Source of the DNA: Hufsiella arboris
GTDB lineage: Bacteria; Bacteroidota; Bacteroidia; Sphingobacteriales; Sphingobacteriaceae
Reading direction: 5' to 3'
Assembly: GCF_009834875.1 (NCBI RefSeq)
Contig: NZ_WVHT01000004.1
Location: 1-64,000 of the forward strand
Length of the DNA stretch: 64,000 bases
Within the stretch, counting starts at the first letter, position 1. Every line of letters starts with the position of its first letter. A program made the position numbers and the translations under genes. Below the pieces are notes generated by a model. That model worked only from the letters and a program-made list of their open reading frames with translations, made no database searches and was not told where the DNA came from. Shown here piece after piece: positions 8,112 to 17,693 of the stretch.

Positions 8112-11100
8112 ATGAAAAAAGCAGCTTTGCTCCTAGCCTTTACCGTTTCTGCATTCAGCTTATTTAGCCAGCAACAGGCGCCAAAATGGAATATTGAGAA
8201 ACCCTCAGGTCCTAAAAAAAATATAAATTTCACTACCGATGAAGGAACCTGGATGAACGTTGACATTAGTCCCGACGGCAAGGAGATCGTTTTCGATATG
8301 TTGGGAGACATTTATAAAATGCCGATCGAGGGTGGGCAGGCGACTGTCTTAGCCGGTGGAATGGCATTTGAGGTACAACCAAGGTTTAGCCCTAACGGTA
8401 AATTCATTTCTTATACAAGCGATAAAGAGGGCGGTGATAATATTTGGATAATGAACTCTGACGGGTCTAACAAACATTCGATTACCAAAGAAACTTTCAG
8501 ATTACTGAACAACGCTGTCTGGACTCCAGATAATCAATACATCATCGCGCGTAAACATTTTACTGCGAGAAGATCACTGGGTGCCGGAGAAATGTGGATG
8601 TATCATATCGCAGGCGGAGGTGAAGGAATCCAACTTACAAAACGAAAAAACGATCAGCAGGATGCTGGCGAGCCGGCCATTTCACCGCGGGGCAAATATG
8701 TTTATTTCAGCGAAGACGTAAGTCCCGGACCTTTTTTCCAGTACAACAAGGATCCAAACGGAGAAATCTATAATATCCGGCGTCTGAACCGCGAAACCGG
8801 AGATATTGAAACTATCGCCGGCGGCCAGGGCGGCGCTGTCAGGCCGCAGCCTTCCCCGGACGGTAAATATCTCGCGTTTGTAAAACGGGTCAGGACGAAA
8901 TCGGCTCTTTACCTTCAGGATCTCGACACAGGCGAAGAATGGCCGATTTATGACGATCTGTCTCACGACCAACAGGAAGCATGGGCAATCTTCGGCGTTT
9001 ACCCAAATTTCGCCTGGACGCCCGATAGTAAAAATATCGTGTTTTATGCCAAGGGAAAGATTCGAAAAATTGACATCGGCAGCCAGGAGACAACGGTTAT
9101 TCCGTTTACTGCAAGTGTTAACCAAACGGTTACTGAGTCATTACATTTCGAACAGACAGTTTTCAAAGATGAGTTCGATGTAAAAATGATCAGGCAGCTG
9201 GTGACCTCGCCTGATGGAAAACGTGTTGCCTTTAACGCTGCAGGTTTTATTTATACAAAAGATTTGCCTAACGGTAAGCCTGAACGCTTAACAAACGGCA
9301 CTGACTTCGAATTTGAACCAAGCTTCAGTCCCGACGGACGAACTATAGTTTTTGTAAGCTGGAATGATGAAACCAAAGCTTCGATCAATAAAGTCGATGC
9401 AAAGGGAGGACGCGTCATTCATCTTACCCGTGAAAAAGGATTTTACTATTCGCCATCCTACTCAAATAAAGGTGATAAAATTGTGTATCGCAAAGGTGTT
9501 GGCAACGAGGTTTTAGGGTTTGCTTTCGGGAAAAATCCGGGAATTTACGTTATGCCAGCCAACGGCGGTGTCGGAGAAAAAATCTCCGATGAAGGTATTG
9601 AACCGTTGTTTAGTGCAGACGATCAGCGTATTTATTTTCAATCGTCCGCTGATGGAAAGAAAGCTTTCAAGTCGGTAAATCTAAATGGTTCCGACAAAAA
9701 AACGCTGTACACATCCACCTATGCTACTCAATTTTTACCGAGTCCCGATGGCAAATGGATGGCTTTTGATGAGCTTTTCAATGTATATATCACACCATTC
9801 GCCGCTACCGGCGCTTCCCTTGACCTTTCGTCAGCAAATAAATCCCTTCCATTAACAAAGGTTAGCCGTGATGCCGGCAGCTTTTTACAATGGAGCAAAG
9901 ACAGTCAGCGATTAATGTGGACTCTTGGTTCGCAATATTTTTCCAGGGATATACGAAATTCGTTCAGTTTCGTGGAGGGAGCACCATCTAAACTCCCCGC
10001 GGCAGACAGTATTGGAGTTGAAATCGGACTGCGCCTGAAAAACGATGTACCGGTTGGTAAAATTGCCTTTACCAATGCACGTATAATCACTATGAAAGGC
10101 GACGAAGTAATCGAAAACGGCACAGTGATAGTGGAAAAAAATAAAATAATCGCTGTCGGGTCTGCGGCTTCAGTTACCGTTCCTGCAGATGCAAAGGTGA
10201 TCGATGCAACCGATAAAACCATTATGCCGGGAATAGTCGATGTCCATTCACATCTTCGCACCAGTCCCGACGGCATCTCACCCAAACAGGATTGGAGCTA
10301 TTATGCAAATTTATCTTATGGAGTAACAACCGCTCATGATCCTTCAAGCAATTCTGAAATGGTTTTCAGCCAGTCTGAAATGCTTAAAGCGGGCCGCATG
10401 ATTGGTCCTCGTGTTTATTCAACCGGAACAATTTTATACGGCGCTGACGGAGATTTTAAAGCTGTGGTTAACAGCCTTGATGATGCCCGTTCACATGTTC
10501 GCAGAATGAAAGCTCTAGGTGCGTTCTCAGTAAAATCTTACAATCAACCGAGACGAGAGCAACGCCAGCAGATCATTCAGGCGGCAAGGGAGTTAAGCAT
10601 GGAAGTCGTTCCTGAGGGAGGTTCAACGTTTTTCACTAACATGAGTATGATCCTGGACGGGCATACTGGTATCGAACATAACATCCCTGTTTTGCCCGTT
10701 TATAAAGATGTTAAAACGCTCTGGAACGGAACTAAAGTAGGTTACACACCAACCTTAATAGTTTCTTATGGTGCACAGTCGGGCGAAAACTTTTGGTATG
10801 ATCGTACTAACGTTTGGGAAAATGAGCATCTCCTGAGTTACACGCCGAGGCAAATTATTGATGCCCGCTCCAGAAGACGAACAACGTCTGAGTTTGCGGA
10901 TTACGGACATATAGAAGTGTCGAAAGCGGTAAAGCAAATTGCTGACGGCGGCACTAAAGTTAACCTGGGCGGCCATGGACAGCTCCAGGGGCTCGGCTCA
11001 CATTGGGAATTATGGATGCTTGCACAGGGTGGCATGTCACCATTAGAGGCTATACGTTGTGCGACGATAAATGGCGCGAATTATCTTGGTATGGGCAAAG

Positions 11101-11360
11101 AAATCGGATCATTGGAAACCGGCAAGCTTGCTGATCTTATTATCTTAAATGCCAATCCTTTAGAAGACATCCGCAACAGCGAAAAAATCAAATTCGTCAT
11201 GGTAAACGGACGCTTGTATGATTCTGAAACGATGAATGAGATAGGAAATACCGAAAAATCCCGTGGAAGATTCTGGTGGCAAATGGGACATGCAGAAACC
11301 GCCACACTACCTTCCGGAAATATCGAAACGTATACGCACCAGGTTTTAGATGGTGATTAA
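8112..11360 (+). CDS. secreted beta-propeller (PD40/TolB-like) + amidohydrolase fusion protein
   Basis: About 1082 residues with a signal peptide (MKKAALLLAFTVSAFSLFSQ). The first 600 or so residues are a run of WD40-like PD40 repeats with the pattern SPDGK/SPNGK-x-(I/V)-x-(F/Y) and IW-x-M-N-x-DGSN. The C-terminal 400 residues are an amidohydrolase: PGIVDVHSHLR gives the HxH metal ligands, GIEHNIPV and GGHGQLQGLGSH supply further histidines, and GSLETGKLADLIIL is the usual closing segment. Members act in the periplasm, probably on peptide-like or cyclic amide substrates; the propeller may control access. It appears to be a single-gene transcript. The substrate is unknown. Confidence 0.9.
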   Translation: MKKAALLLAFTVSAFSLFSQQQAPKWNIEKPSGPKKNINFTTDEGTWMNVDISPDGKEIVFDMLGDIYKMPIEGGQATVLAGGMAFEVQPRFSPNGKFISYTSDKEGGDNIWIMNSDGSNKHSITKETFRLLNNAVWTPDNQYIIARKHFTARRSLGAGEMWMYHIAGGGEGIQLTKRKNDQQDAGEPAISPRGKYVYFSEDVSPGPFFQYNKDPNGEIYNIRRLNRETGDIETIAGGQGGAVRPQPSPDGKYLAFVKRVRTKSALYLQDLDTGEEWPIYDDLSHDQQEAWAIFGVYPNFAWTPDSKNIVFYAKGKIRKIDIGSQETTVIPFTASVNQTVTESLHFEQTVFKDEFDVKMIRQLVTSPDGKRVAFNAAGFIYTKDLPNGKPERLTNGTDFEFEPSFSPDGRTIVFVSWNDETKASINKVDAKGGRVIHLTREKGFYYSPSYSNKGDKIVYRKGVGNEVLGFAFGKNPGIYVMPANGGVGEKISDEGIEPLFSADDQRIYFQSSADGKKAFKSVNLNGSDKKTLYTSTYATQFLPSPDGKWMAFDELFNVYITPFAATGASLDLSSANKSLPLTKVSRDAGSFLQWSKDSQRLMWTLGSQYFSRDIRNSFSFVEGAPSKLPAADSIGVEIGLRLKNDVPVGKIAFTNARIITMKGDEVIENGTVIVEKNKIIAVGSAASVTVPADAKVIDATDKTIMPGIVDVHSHLRTSPDGISPKQDWSYYANLSYGVTTAHDPSSNSEMVFSQSEMLKAGRMIGPRVYSTGTILYGADGDFKAVVNSLDDARSHVRRMKALGAFSVKSYNQPRREQRQQIIQAARELSMEVVPEGGSTFFTNMSMILDGHTGIEHNIPVLPVYKDVKTLWNGTKVGYTPTLIVSYGAQSGENFWYDRTNVWENEHLLSYTPRQIIDARSRRRTTSEFADYGHIEVSKAVKQIADGGTKVNLGGHGQLQGLGSHWELWMLAQGGMSPLEAIRCATINGANYLGMGKEIGSLETGKLADLIILNANPLEDIRNSEKIKFVMVNGRLYDSETMNEIGNTEKSRGRFWWQMGHAETATLPSGNIETYTHQVLDGD

Positions 11361-11367
11361 AAATAAA

Positions 11368-11397
11368 ATTGTTCCCGGTTCAACTTCCGGGAGCAAT
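11368..11397 (-). terminator. terminator for the VOC protein gene
   Basis: An 11-bp stem (ATTGTTCCCGG with CCGGGAGCAAT, one G-T pair) is followed on the minus strand by TTTTATTTTT. It lies between two convergent genes and may serve both. Confidence 0.6.
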
Positions 11398-11405
11398 TCC
11401 AATGA

Positions 11406-11831
11406 CTATGCGTCTATCAGTTTCTGCATGTCGAGTTTTTTCATATCCATAATAGCTGCCATCACCCGTGGAGCTCGTTCCGGATCAGACATCAACTCGC
11501 CAATAACTGTCGGAACAATCTGCCACGAAAGTCCGAATTTGTCTTTGAGCCAACCGCACATACTCTCCTGACCGCCATTCGCGGTAAGACTTTCCCATAA
11601 AAAATCGATTTCCTCCTGGGTTTCAGATTCAACTACAAAGGACACCGCTTCATTGAACTTAAAGTTCGGGCCGCCGTTCAAACCCATAAACTTGGTTCCG
11701 TTAACCTCCCAAAAAACGACCATAGGTGACTCAAATGTTACTTTTCCGCCTTTAAAAACGGAACAATAAAATTCGGCGGCCTCTTTAGCGTTGCCATCAA
11801 ACCACAAAGACGGATAAATTGGACTTTTCAT
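11406..11831 (-). CDS. VOC family protein (PhnB-like glyoxalase fold)
   Basis: A 141-residue protein of the PhnB/3-demethylubiquinone-9 methyltransferase-like VOC group. It starts with the family's IYPSLWFDGNAKEAAEFYCSVF, contains FMGLNGGPNFKFNEAVSFVV and ends with the typical GWLKDKFGLSWQIVP and later AAIMDMKKLD segments. Members are small beta-alpha-beta-beta-beta proteins, often annotated as fosfomycin-resistance or methyltransferase relatives on weak grounds. No catalytic activity can be assigned. It stands alone between the amidohydrolase (convergent) and the META-domain lipoprotein. Confidence 0.85.
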   Translation of the reverse strand: MKSPIYPSLWFDGNAKEAAEFYCSVFKGGKVTFESPMVVFWEVNGTKFMGLNGGPNFKFNEAVSFVVESETQEEIDFLWESLTANGGQESMCGWLKDKFGLSWQIVPTVIGELMSDPERAPRVMAAIMDMKKLDMQKLIDA

Positions 11832-11940
11832 TTCTTACAGTATTAAGTTTATACTGCAAGTTAACCAGTTACGCTACAATTATCGGCGGGATAAAACGAC
11901 TTTTTAAGGGATAAATGCGACAGAATAGGATGCCGCGGAC

Positions 11941-12339
11941 CTACTTTTTATAGGTCATTAAAAGTTTATTCGAACCGTACAAATAGAGCAAGCCGTAACG
12001 GATTTCGTATCGTTTTACGCTTTCCAGGTTAGTAATAATTTGATTCTCCTTGTCCATCATATCGTTGCAAAACATTTTTGTTGAAGCAATTTTGGAGAGA
12101 CTAAGGCTTTTTCCCGCCGACTCATATTCTGAAGTAAAACTATTACATCCGGCTTTGCCACTGGCCTTTTTATCTTTAAACTCCACAAAAGCATTCTCAC
12201 CAAGGTCGATAGATTTTTCATTTAACGCCACGAGTTTCCAATGCGTTCCTTCAAGCTGTGGTTCTTCAGAAGTTGATTTCATCGATTTGCACGATGCGGC
12301 AGCTAACAAAACGGGCAACAAAATTCTTATTATTTTCAT
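11941..12339 (-). CDS. META domain (HslJ-like) lipoprotein
   Basis: A 132-residue protein with a short signal peptide and a lipobox (LLAAASC, Cys near residue 17). The META signature is clear: LEGTHWKLVALN, then KKASGKAGCNSFTSEYE, LSLSKIASTKMFC and a closing YEIRYGLLYLYGSN. The family includes E. coli HslJ, linked to novobiocin resistance and envelope stress, but most members are uncharacterised. It lies 37 bp downstream of the flavoprotein gene on the same strand and may be cotranscribed with it. Confidence 0.85.
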   Translation of the reverse strand: MKIIRILLPVLLAAASCKSMKSTSEEPQLEGTHWKLVALNEKSIDLGENAFVEFKDKKASGKAGCNSFTSEYESAGKSLSLSKIASTKMFCNDMMDKENQIITNLESVKRYEIRYGLLYLYGSNKLLMTYKK

Positions 12340-12376
12340 CAGATTATTCTTAAGTTTTCTACAACAATATTATTCA

Positions 12377-13570
12377 TTACAAGTTTTGTGCGATAACAAA
12401 ACCGCTCGCCCAGGCCCACTGGAAGTTATAACCTCCTAGCCATCCGGTTACGTCAACTGCCTCGCCGCCAAAAAACAATCCCGGAACTGTTTTTGCCTCC
12501 AATGTTTTTGACGAAAGATTGCCGGTAGCCACTCCTCCACGCATAACTTCTGCTTTATCATAGCCTTTGTCGCCTGCAGGCTTCACTTTAAAATTATGGA
12601 TCAGCTGGGTAATTTTGTTTATATCTTCTTTAGTTAAAGATGCGAGATTTTTATCAACCGGGAGAAATTTGCCAAGAGCTTCTGCAAATTTCCTGGTGAA
12701 TATTCCGGCAAGAAAATTTAACAAAGTTTTTTTTCCGTTGGAGATACGGTCCTGAGAGATCTGTTCGCTTATATCCTCCTTTGGATACAAATTAATAAAA
12801 ATTTGCTCGCCCGGTTTCCAGTAGGATGAGATCTGTAAAATTGCCGGTCCACTTAGTCCCCAATGAGTGAAAAGAATATTTTCCTCGAAACTTATACGAT
12901 CATTCCAAACCCTGCAAAACACAGTATTACCCGAAAGTTCGGCGAACCATTCGCTGTCCTTGCCGGTTATTGTTAAAGGCACAAGAGCCGGCGCAGTTTG
13001 TTCAATCTCCATACCAAATTGCCTGGCGGCTCGCAATGCAAAATCAGTAGCTCCCATTTTTTGCACAGGTAAGCCGCCTGTCGCTATCACAACTTTCGCG
13101 GCATCAATCGTTGCTTCCGAACCGTTTAACAAATATCTGACCCGGAAACCTGTTGATATTTTTTCGATGGATGTGACATCTGCATTACACCTGATTTCCT
13201 GGCCAAGTTCCCTGCTTAACTCAGTAAACACTTTAACGATGTCTTTTGCATTGTTTGTTACCGGAAAAAGCTGCCCCAAGGTCTTTTCCTGCCCTTCAAT
13301 CCCGTAGGTTTCAAAAAATGATATGGTATCCTGAACGGTCCATTGAGAAAAAGCTGACTTACAAAAATGATCATTTTTCGAAATGAAATTGGCCGATGAT
13401 GAATAGAGATTAGTATAGTTGCATCTCCCCCCGCCCGAAATCAGGATTTTGGCGCCTGGCTTTGAATTTTTCTCGAGAACTAAGGTTTGCTTTCCCAGAA
13501 AACCAGCCTGTACCGCGCACATCAACCCGCAGGCACCACCCCCAATAATTACAGCATCCAATTCATCCAT
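12377..13570 (-). CDS. NAD(P)/FAD-dependent oxidoreductase, HI0933/YhiN family
   Basis: A 397-residue flavoprotein. The N-terminal dinucleotide-binding motif is GGGACGLMCAVQAG, followed by KNSKPGAKILISGGGRCNYTN, which is diagnostic for the HI0933-like family. VVIATGGLPVQKMGATDFALRA and the C-terminal GLFFGGEAVDVTGWLGGYNFQWAWASG are also family blocks. The physiological substrate is unknown; the group is often labelled BaiN-like. The gene diverges from nuoA, with only 27 bp between start codons. Confidence 0.9.
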   Translation of the reverse strand: MDELDAVIIGGGACGLMCAVQAGFLGKQTLVLEKNSKPGAKILISGGGRCNYTNLYSSSANFISKNDHFCKSAFSQWTVQDTISFFETYGIEGQEKTLGQLFPVTNNAKDIVKVFTELSRELGQEIRCNADVTSIEKISTGFRVRYLLNGSEATIDAAKVVIATGGLPVQKMGATDFALRAARQFGMEIEQTAPALVPLTITGKDSEWFAELSGNTVFCRVWNDRISFEENILFTHWGLSGPAILQISSYWKPGEQIFINLYPKEDISEQISQDRISNGKKTLLNFLAGIFTRKFAEALGKFLPVDKNLASLTKEDINKITQLIHNFKVKPAGDKGYDKAEVMRGGVATGNLSSKTLEAKTVPGLFFGGEAVDVTGWLGGYNFQWAWASGFVIAQNL

Positions 13571-13584
13571 TTGGCAAATATTGT

Positions 13585-13592
13585 TAATTTTG
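13585..13592 (+). promoter_or_regulatory. -7 box for nuoA
   Basis: TAATTTTG matches TAnnTTTG and ends 5 nt before the nuoA ATG at 13598, implying a very short or absent leader. Confidence 0.5.
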
Positions 13593-13597
13593 CAGCA

Positions 13598-14179
13598 ATG
13601 AACGAAGTTTCACAGTTAACTGAATTCGGAAAAGTTTTGATCTTTTTGATCATGGGAGTACTCTTTGTGCTGGCAGCTTTCCTGGTTGTGAGATTTCTCG
13701 CTCCAAGAAGACCTAACCCGATAAAACTCAGCACGTACGAGTGCGGCGAAGAAACCAGTGGCACCTCTTGGGTACAATTTAATCCCAAATTTTATGTGAT
13801 TGCGATTGTCTTTTTGCTCTTTGATGTGGAAATGGCCTTCATTTTTCCTTGGACAACTATTTACGCACAAAGTTCGCTGATAGCGGCCGATAGCCGCTGG
13901 GGCTGGTTCAGCCTCTCAGAAATGTTCATTTTCATTGGGATTTTAATTATCGGCCTCGTGTACGTCTGGAAGAAAGGCGACCTGGAATGGATTCGCTCAA
14001 AGCCAATTGTACCGAAAGTTGACAACCCCGTACCCGGATTGCTATATGAACATATCAACCAGGAAATATATCAAATACGGGAATTTTCGCTTGAGAAGCC
14101 AAAAGATTCAGAACCTGTGATCGCTGCAACGGTGACCAAACCTTCGTTTAAACCTACCTTCAGAAAGGCTACCCCATGA
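13598..14179 (+). CDS. nuoA: NADH-quinone oxidoreductase subunit A
   Basis: NuoA of the membrane arm of complex I. Three transmembrane segments are visible. The family block [20 protein letters not shown] carries the conserved cysteine loop, followed by [26 protein letters not shown] chose the ATG at 13598 because the earlier in-frame start at 13487 lies inside the divergent gene and upstream of the -7 box. At about 193 residues it is longer than the usual 120 or so, because a hydrophilic tail of about 65 residues follows the third membrane segment. The stop overlaps the nuoB start (ATGA, 14176-14179), so the two are translationally coupled. Confidence 0.93.
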   Translation: MNEVSQLTEFGKVLIFLIMGVLFVLAAFLVVRFLAPRRPNPIKLSTYECGEETSGTSWVQFNPKFYVIAIVFLLFDVEMAFIFPWTTIYAQSSLIAADSRWGWFSLSEMFIFIGILIIGLVYVWKKGDLEWIRSKPIVPKVDNPVPGLLYEHINQEIYQIREFSLEKPKDSEPVIAATVTKPSFKPTFRKATP

Positions 14180-14658
14180 GTTTAAATAAAATTTCGGAAA
14201 ACGGCGGCGTAATGGTTACCAAACTGGATGATCTGCTTAATTGGGCAAGACTGTCATCCCTTTGGCCGATGAGCTTTGGTATCGCATGCTGCGCCATAGA
14301 GATGATGGGATCTATGGCATCGAATTATGATCTCGACCGGTTTGGTGTTTTTCCGCGGCCTTCGCCCCGCCAATCGGATGTTATTATTATTGCCGGAACA
14401 GTGACTTTTAAAATGGCTGAACGTATCAAACGCCTTTATGAACAAATGCCGGAGCCGAGATATGTTATTTCTATGGGCTCATGCTCCAACTGCGGCGGCC
14501 CTTATTGGGAACATGGTTATCATGTAGTGAAGGGCGTCGATAGAGTAATTCCGGTTGATGTTTATGTTCAGGGCTGCCCGCCACGACCTGAATCACTTAT
14601 CGGGGCGATTCTTGAACTGCAGAAAAAAATTGAAACTGAAAGCATCACAAATGCCTGA
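14176..14658 (+). CDS. nuoB: NADH-quinone oxidoreductase subunit B
   Basis: A 160-residue NuoB (PSST) subunit that carries iron-sulfur cluster N2, next to the quinone site. All four ligand cysteines are visible: the adjacent pair Cys38-Cys39 in [11 protein letters not shown], then the cysteine in MGSCSNCGG, and that in VQGCPPRPE. The start overlaps the nuoA stop. nuoC does not follow directly; purK begins 43 bp downstream on the same strand. Confidence 0.96.
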   Translation: MSLNKISENGGVMVTKLDDLLNWARLSSLWPMSFGIACCAIEMMGSMASNYDLDRFGVFPRPSPRQSDVIIIAGTVTFKMAERIKRLYEQMPEPRYVISMGSCSNCGGPYWEHGYHVVKGVDRVIPVDVYVQGCPPRPESLIGAILELQKKIETESITNA

Positions 14659-14701
14659 CAGTAAACACAATCATAAGCTATTCGATTTATAAAAAGATTT
14701 A

Positions 14702-15841
14702 ATGAAAGCATTTTACGGAGATTTACGCGTTGGAATTTTGGGAGGCGGACAACTTGGCCGCATGCTTATACAACAGGCTATTAATTACAACGTAAGTATT
14801 CGCGTACTCGATCCTGACGCCGATGCTCCATGTAAAAATCTGTGCGATGATTTTACGCAAGGATCTCTTACGGATTTTGAAACAGTATATAACTTCGGCA
14901 AAAAGCAAGACCTTATCACTATCGAGATTGAGAAGGTAAATGTTGATGCGCTCGAGAAGCTCGAGCAGGAAGGTATTTTGATATATCCGCAACCCCGTGT
15001 TATCCGCTTAATACAGGACAAAGGACTTCAAAAAGAGTTTTTTAAACAAAATGATATCCCTACCGCACCGTTTCAGCTTATCGAAAACAGGGCGACATTA
15101 AAAAAATCCGCGCTAAAATTTCCCTACATTCAAAAGCTTAGGCGAGACGGTTACGACGGCAAAGGTGTGCATAAGGTCGTCTCGGAAGCTGACTATTCTA
15201 CCGCCTTCGATAAGCCCAGTATTGTTGAAGAATGGATTGATTTTGAAAAAGAGATTGCAGTTATCGTAGCCCGTAATGACAGCGGCGAGTTGAAATCATT
15301 TCCTGTAGTTGAAATGGAGTTCAACCCGGAAGCAAACCTTGTAGAGTTTTTAATTTCACCTTCTACCCTTCCTGCAGACATCCAGCTTGAAGCTGAAAAC
15401 CTCGCAGCAAAGATTGCTGATCAGCTAAAAATAGTTGGCTTACTCGCAGTAGAAATGTTCCTTACGAAGGACGGCAAGATCTTGATCAACGAATTGGCTC
15501 CCCGTCCGCATAATAGTGGTCACCAAAGTATTGAGGGAAATTACGTGTCACAGTTTGAACAGCATTTGCGCGCAATATTTGATCTTCCGTTAGGCGATAC
15601 GCGCTGCATCAGCAATGCGGTGATGATCAACCTGCTGGGCGAAAAAGGATTTGAAGGACTGGCAGATTACGAAGGCTTAAACGACATATTGAAAATGGAC
15701 GGCGTTTATGTTCATCTTTACGGAAAAAAATTCACCAAACCGTTCCGGAAAATGGGGCATGTAACTATCATTGACAATGATCGCCAGCTTGCGATTGAAA
15801 AAGCTCGAAAAGTGCAGGAAACGGTAAAAGTTAAAGTTTAG
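14702..15841 (+). CDS. purK: 5-(carboxyamino)imidazole ribonucleotide synthase
   Basis: PurK (379 residues) converts AIR, bicarbonate and ATP to N5-CAIR in purine synthesis. The ATP-grasp fold is evident: VGILGGGQLGRMLIQQA at the N-terminus, FPYIQKLRRDGYDGKG in the nucleotide-binding part, VEEWIDFEKEIAVIVARN, and the family hallmark INELAPRPHNSGHQSIEG. It is followed after 52 bp by purE, its pathway partner. Both sit inside an otherwise complex I gene cluster. Confidence 0.95.
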   Translation: MKAFYGDLRVGILGGGQLGRMLIQQAINYNVSIRVLDPDADAPCKNLCDDFTQGSLTDFETVYNFGKKQDLITIEIEKVNVDALEKLEQEGILIYPQPRVIRLIQDKGLQKEFFKQNDIPTAPFQLIENRATLKKSALKFPYIQKLRRDGYDGKGVHKVVSEADYSTAFDKPSIVEEWIDFEKEIAVIVARNDSGELKSFPVVEMEFNPEANLVEFLISPSTLPADIQLEAENLAAKIADQLKIVGLLAVEMFLTKDGKILINELAPRPHNSGHQSIEGNYVSQFEQHLRAIFDLPLGDTRCISNAVMINLLGEKGFEGLADYEGLNDILKMDGVYVHLYGKKFTKPFRKMGHVTIIDNDRQLAIEKARKVQETVKVKV

Positions 15842-15893
15842 ATATTAACGCCGGGCATAAATTTTATACAGACACAAAACGAACCTTATAAAC

Positions 15894-16391
15894 ATGGGCA
15901 ATAAACATAAAGTAGGCATTATCATGGGCAGCAAATCGGATTTACCTGTTATGCAAGATGCCGCTGATATACTGAAAGAGCTTGGCGTCGATTTTGAAAT
16001 CACGGTCGTTTCGGCTCACCGTACCCCTGAACGTATGTTTAATTATGCGAAAACCGCTCATGAACGTGGATTAAATGTTATCATCGCCGGCGCGGGCGGT
16101 GCCGCTCATTTGCCGGGCATGGTGGCTTCGATTACGCATCTTCCTGTTATCGGCGTTCCGGTAAAATCCTCAAATTCAATTGATGGCTGGGATTCAATTC
16201 TATCAATTCTTCAAATGCCAAATGGAATACCGGTTGCAACAGTTGCATTAAATGCAGCCACAAATGCAGGGCTGCTGGCTGCACAGATTATTGCTATCGC
16301 AGATCCGGCTGTATCACAAAAACTGATTTCCTACAAAGAGACATTAAAGCAAAAAGTAGAAGAAAGCGCACGAGAGATGGGCGATATTTAA
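15894..16391 (+). CDS. purE: 5-(carboxyamino)imidazole ribonucleotide mutase
   Basis: PurE (165 residues) rearranges N5-CAIR to CAIR. Family blocks are [30 protein letters not shown] with the catalytic histidine, [17 protein letters not shown], and [19 protein letters not shown]. This is the bacterial class I form that works with PurK, encoded directly upstream. Its stop overlaps the stop of the convergent YqgE/AlgH gene by 4 bp. Confidence 0.96.
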   Translation: MGNKHKVGIIMGSKSDLPVMQDAADILKELGVDFEITVVSAHRTPERMFNYAKTAHERGLNVIIAGAGGAAHLPGMVASITHLPVIGVPVKSSNSIDGWDSILSILQMPNGIPVATVALNAATNAGLLAAQIIAIADPAVSQKLISYKETLKQKVEESAREMGDI

Positions 16392-16957
16392 TTCCACATT
16401 GGATTTTCGGGAAAGTTAACTATATGGGCATATTTAGGCCCGAGACTAATGATAACTTCTTTCCATAAGTCTTCTTCATTAGCTACGAAAACAATATCTG
16501 AATTAAATTTGTCGCCTGTAATCCAGGAGTTTTCACGAATCTCGTTCTTTAACTGATCATGGCCCCAGCCTGAATAACCCATAAAAAAACGTATTTCGTC
16601 ATCGGCAAGCTGATTGCTGTTGATCAGTATTTTAATCGTCTCAAAATTGCCGCCCCAAAAAATATCTTTTTTAATTTCAATACCACTGTGAATTAAGTCA
16701 TTGCGCTTGTGAATATAATGAAGCGTATCAGATGCAACCGGCCCGCCGTAATAAACTGGAAATACAGCATCGGGGCACTCGTTTAAGACATCTTTTAAAA
16801 GCAGATTACTTTTCTGGTTCAACACATAGCCAACAGTTCCTTCCTCGCCATGCTCCGTGAGCAGTACAACCGAACGTTTGAAATTGGGGTCAATCATAAA
16901 CGGCTCAGAAATAAGAAGACCACCCGTTTTTGGTTGATTATTGCTGATCATAGGCAT
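16388..16957 (-). CDS. YqgE/AlgH family protein (DUF179)
   Basis: About 189 residues from the methionine at 16957; the longer frame to 17017 adds 20 residues that do not resemble the family's N-terminus. Family blocks: [51 protein letters not shown], and [18 protein letters not shown]. The biochemical role of DUF179 proteins is unknown. The gene is convergent with purE and diverges from pdxH. Confidence 0.9.
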   Translation of the reverse strand: MPMISNNQPKTGGLLISEPFMIDPNFKRSVVLLTEHGEEGTVGYVLNQKSNLLLKDVLNECPDAVFPVYYGGPVASDTLHYIHKRNDLIHSGIEIKKDIFWGGNFETIKILINSNQLADDEIRFFMGYSGWGHDQLKNEIRENSWITGDKFNSDIVFVANEEDLWKEVIISLGPKYAHIVNFPENPMWN

Positions 16958-17021
16958 CTTTTTTTGACGAGCGGATGTTGTGGCCACTCCGTTATATGAT
17001 AAAAATAAGTATTTCAATTAG

Positions 17022-17029
17022 TAAGTTTG
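17022..17029 (+). promoter_or_regulatory. -7 box for the pdxH-nuoC-nuoD transcript
   Basis: TAAGTTTG matches TAnnTTTG, 10 nt before the ATG at 17039. The in-frame TTG at 17027 overlaps this box and is therefore unlikely to be the start. Confidence 0.6.
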
Positions 17030-17038
17030 CAACAATAT

Positions 17039-17692
17039 ATGATTACGGATAAAAAAGACCTCGAAAACTTGCGCCAGGATTACATATCCGCAACGTTAAA
17101 CAAAAGTGATGTTCTCAGGAACCCTATAGAACAATTTGACAAATGGTTTAGCGAAGTTCTGAACAGCAATGTTTACGAACCGAATGCCATGACACTTGCC
17201 ACGGCAACTCATGATGGAAAACCATCTGCCAGAATTGTATTGTTAAAAGGATTCAGCGAAAAAGGATTTGTCTTTTTTAGTAACTATCTCAGCCGCAAGG
17301 GTAAAGAAATTTCTAAAAATCCAGTTGTATCTCTGGTATTTTTCTGGCCCGAACTCGAAAGGCAGATCCGAATTGAAGGCACCGTAGAAAAACTCGATAA
17401 ACTAGCATCCGAACAATATTTCCAATCAAGGCCAAAGGGCAGCCAGATTGGTGCGTTGGCGTCTCCTCAAAGCCAGGAGATTAAAGACCGTTCTGTTTTG
17501 GAAAAAGCCTGGGAAGAATTTGAGACAAAATATCAGGATACCGAAGTTCCGAAACCATCCTACTGGGGTGGTTACCTGGTAAAACCCCAGTTAATTGAAT
17601 TTTGGCAGGGACGAAAAAGCCGCCTACACGATCGGATAGTTTATCGCAAGGCAGATAAAAATAATTGGAAAATCGTCCGTCTGGCTCCATAA
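17039..17692 (+). CDS. pdxH: pyridoxamine 5'-phosphate oxidase
   Basis: PdxH (about 217 residues) oxidises pyridoxine/pyridoxamine 5'-phosphate to PLP using FMN. Diagnostic segments are PNAMTLATATHDGKPSARIVLLKGF, GFVFFSNYLSRKGKEI, the QSRPKGSQIGALASPQS loop and the C-terminal PSYWGGYLVKPQLIEFWQG plus SRLHDRIVY. The start at 17039 sits just after a -7 box. nuoC begins 1 bp after its stop, so pdxH is the first gene of a pdxH-nuoC-nuoD transcript. Confidence 0.95.
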   Translation: MITDKKDLENLRQDYISATLNKSDVLRNPIEQFDKWFSEVLNSNVYEPNAMTLATATHDGKPSARIVLLKGFSEKGFVFFSNYLSRKGKEISKNPVVSLVFFWPELERQIRIEGTVEKLDKLASEQYFQSRPKGSQIGALASPQSQEIKDRSVLEKAWEEFETKYQDTEVPKPSYWGGYLVKPQLIEFWQGRKSRLHDRIVYRKADKNNWKIVRLAP

Positions 17693-17693
17693 A

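Noticed and set aside
14702-17692. Genomic island within the nuo cluster
   Set aside because: purK, purE and pdxH are housekeeping genes with ordinary composition and no mobility genes or repeats, so a rearranged operon is more likely than a transferred island.
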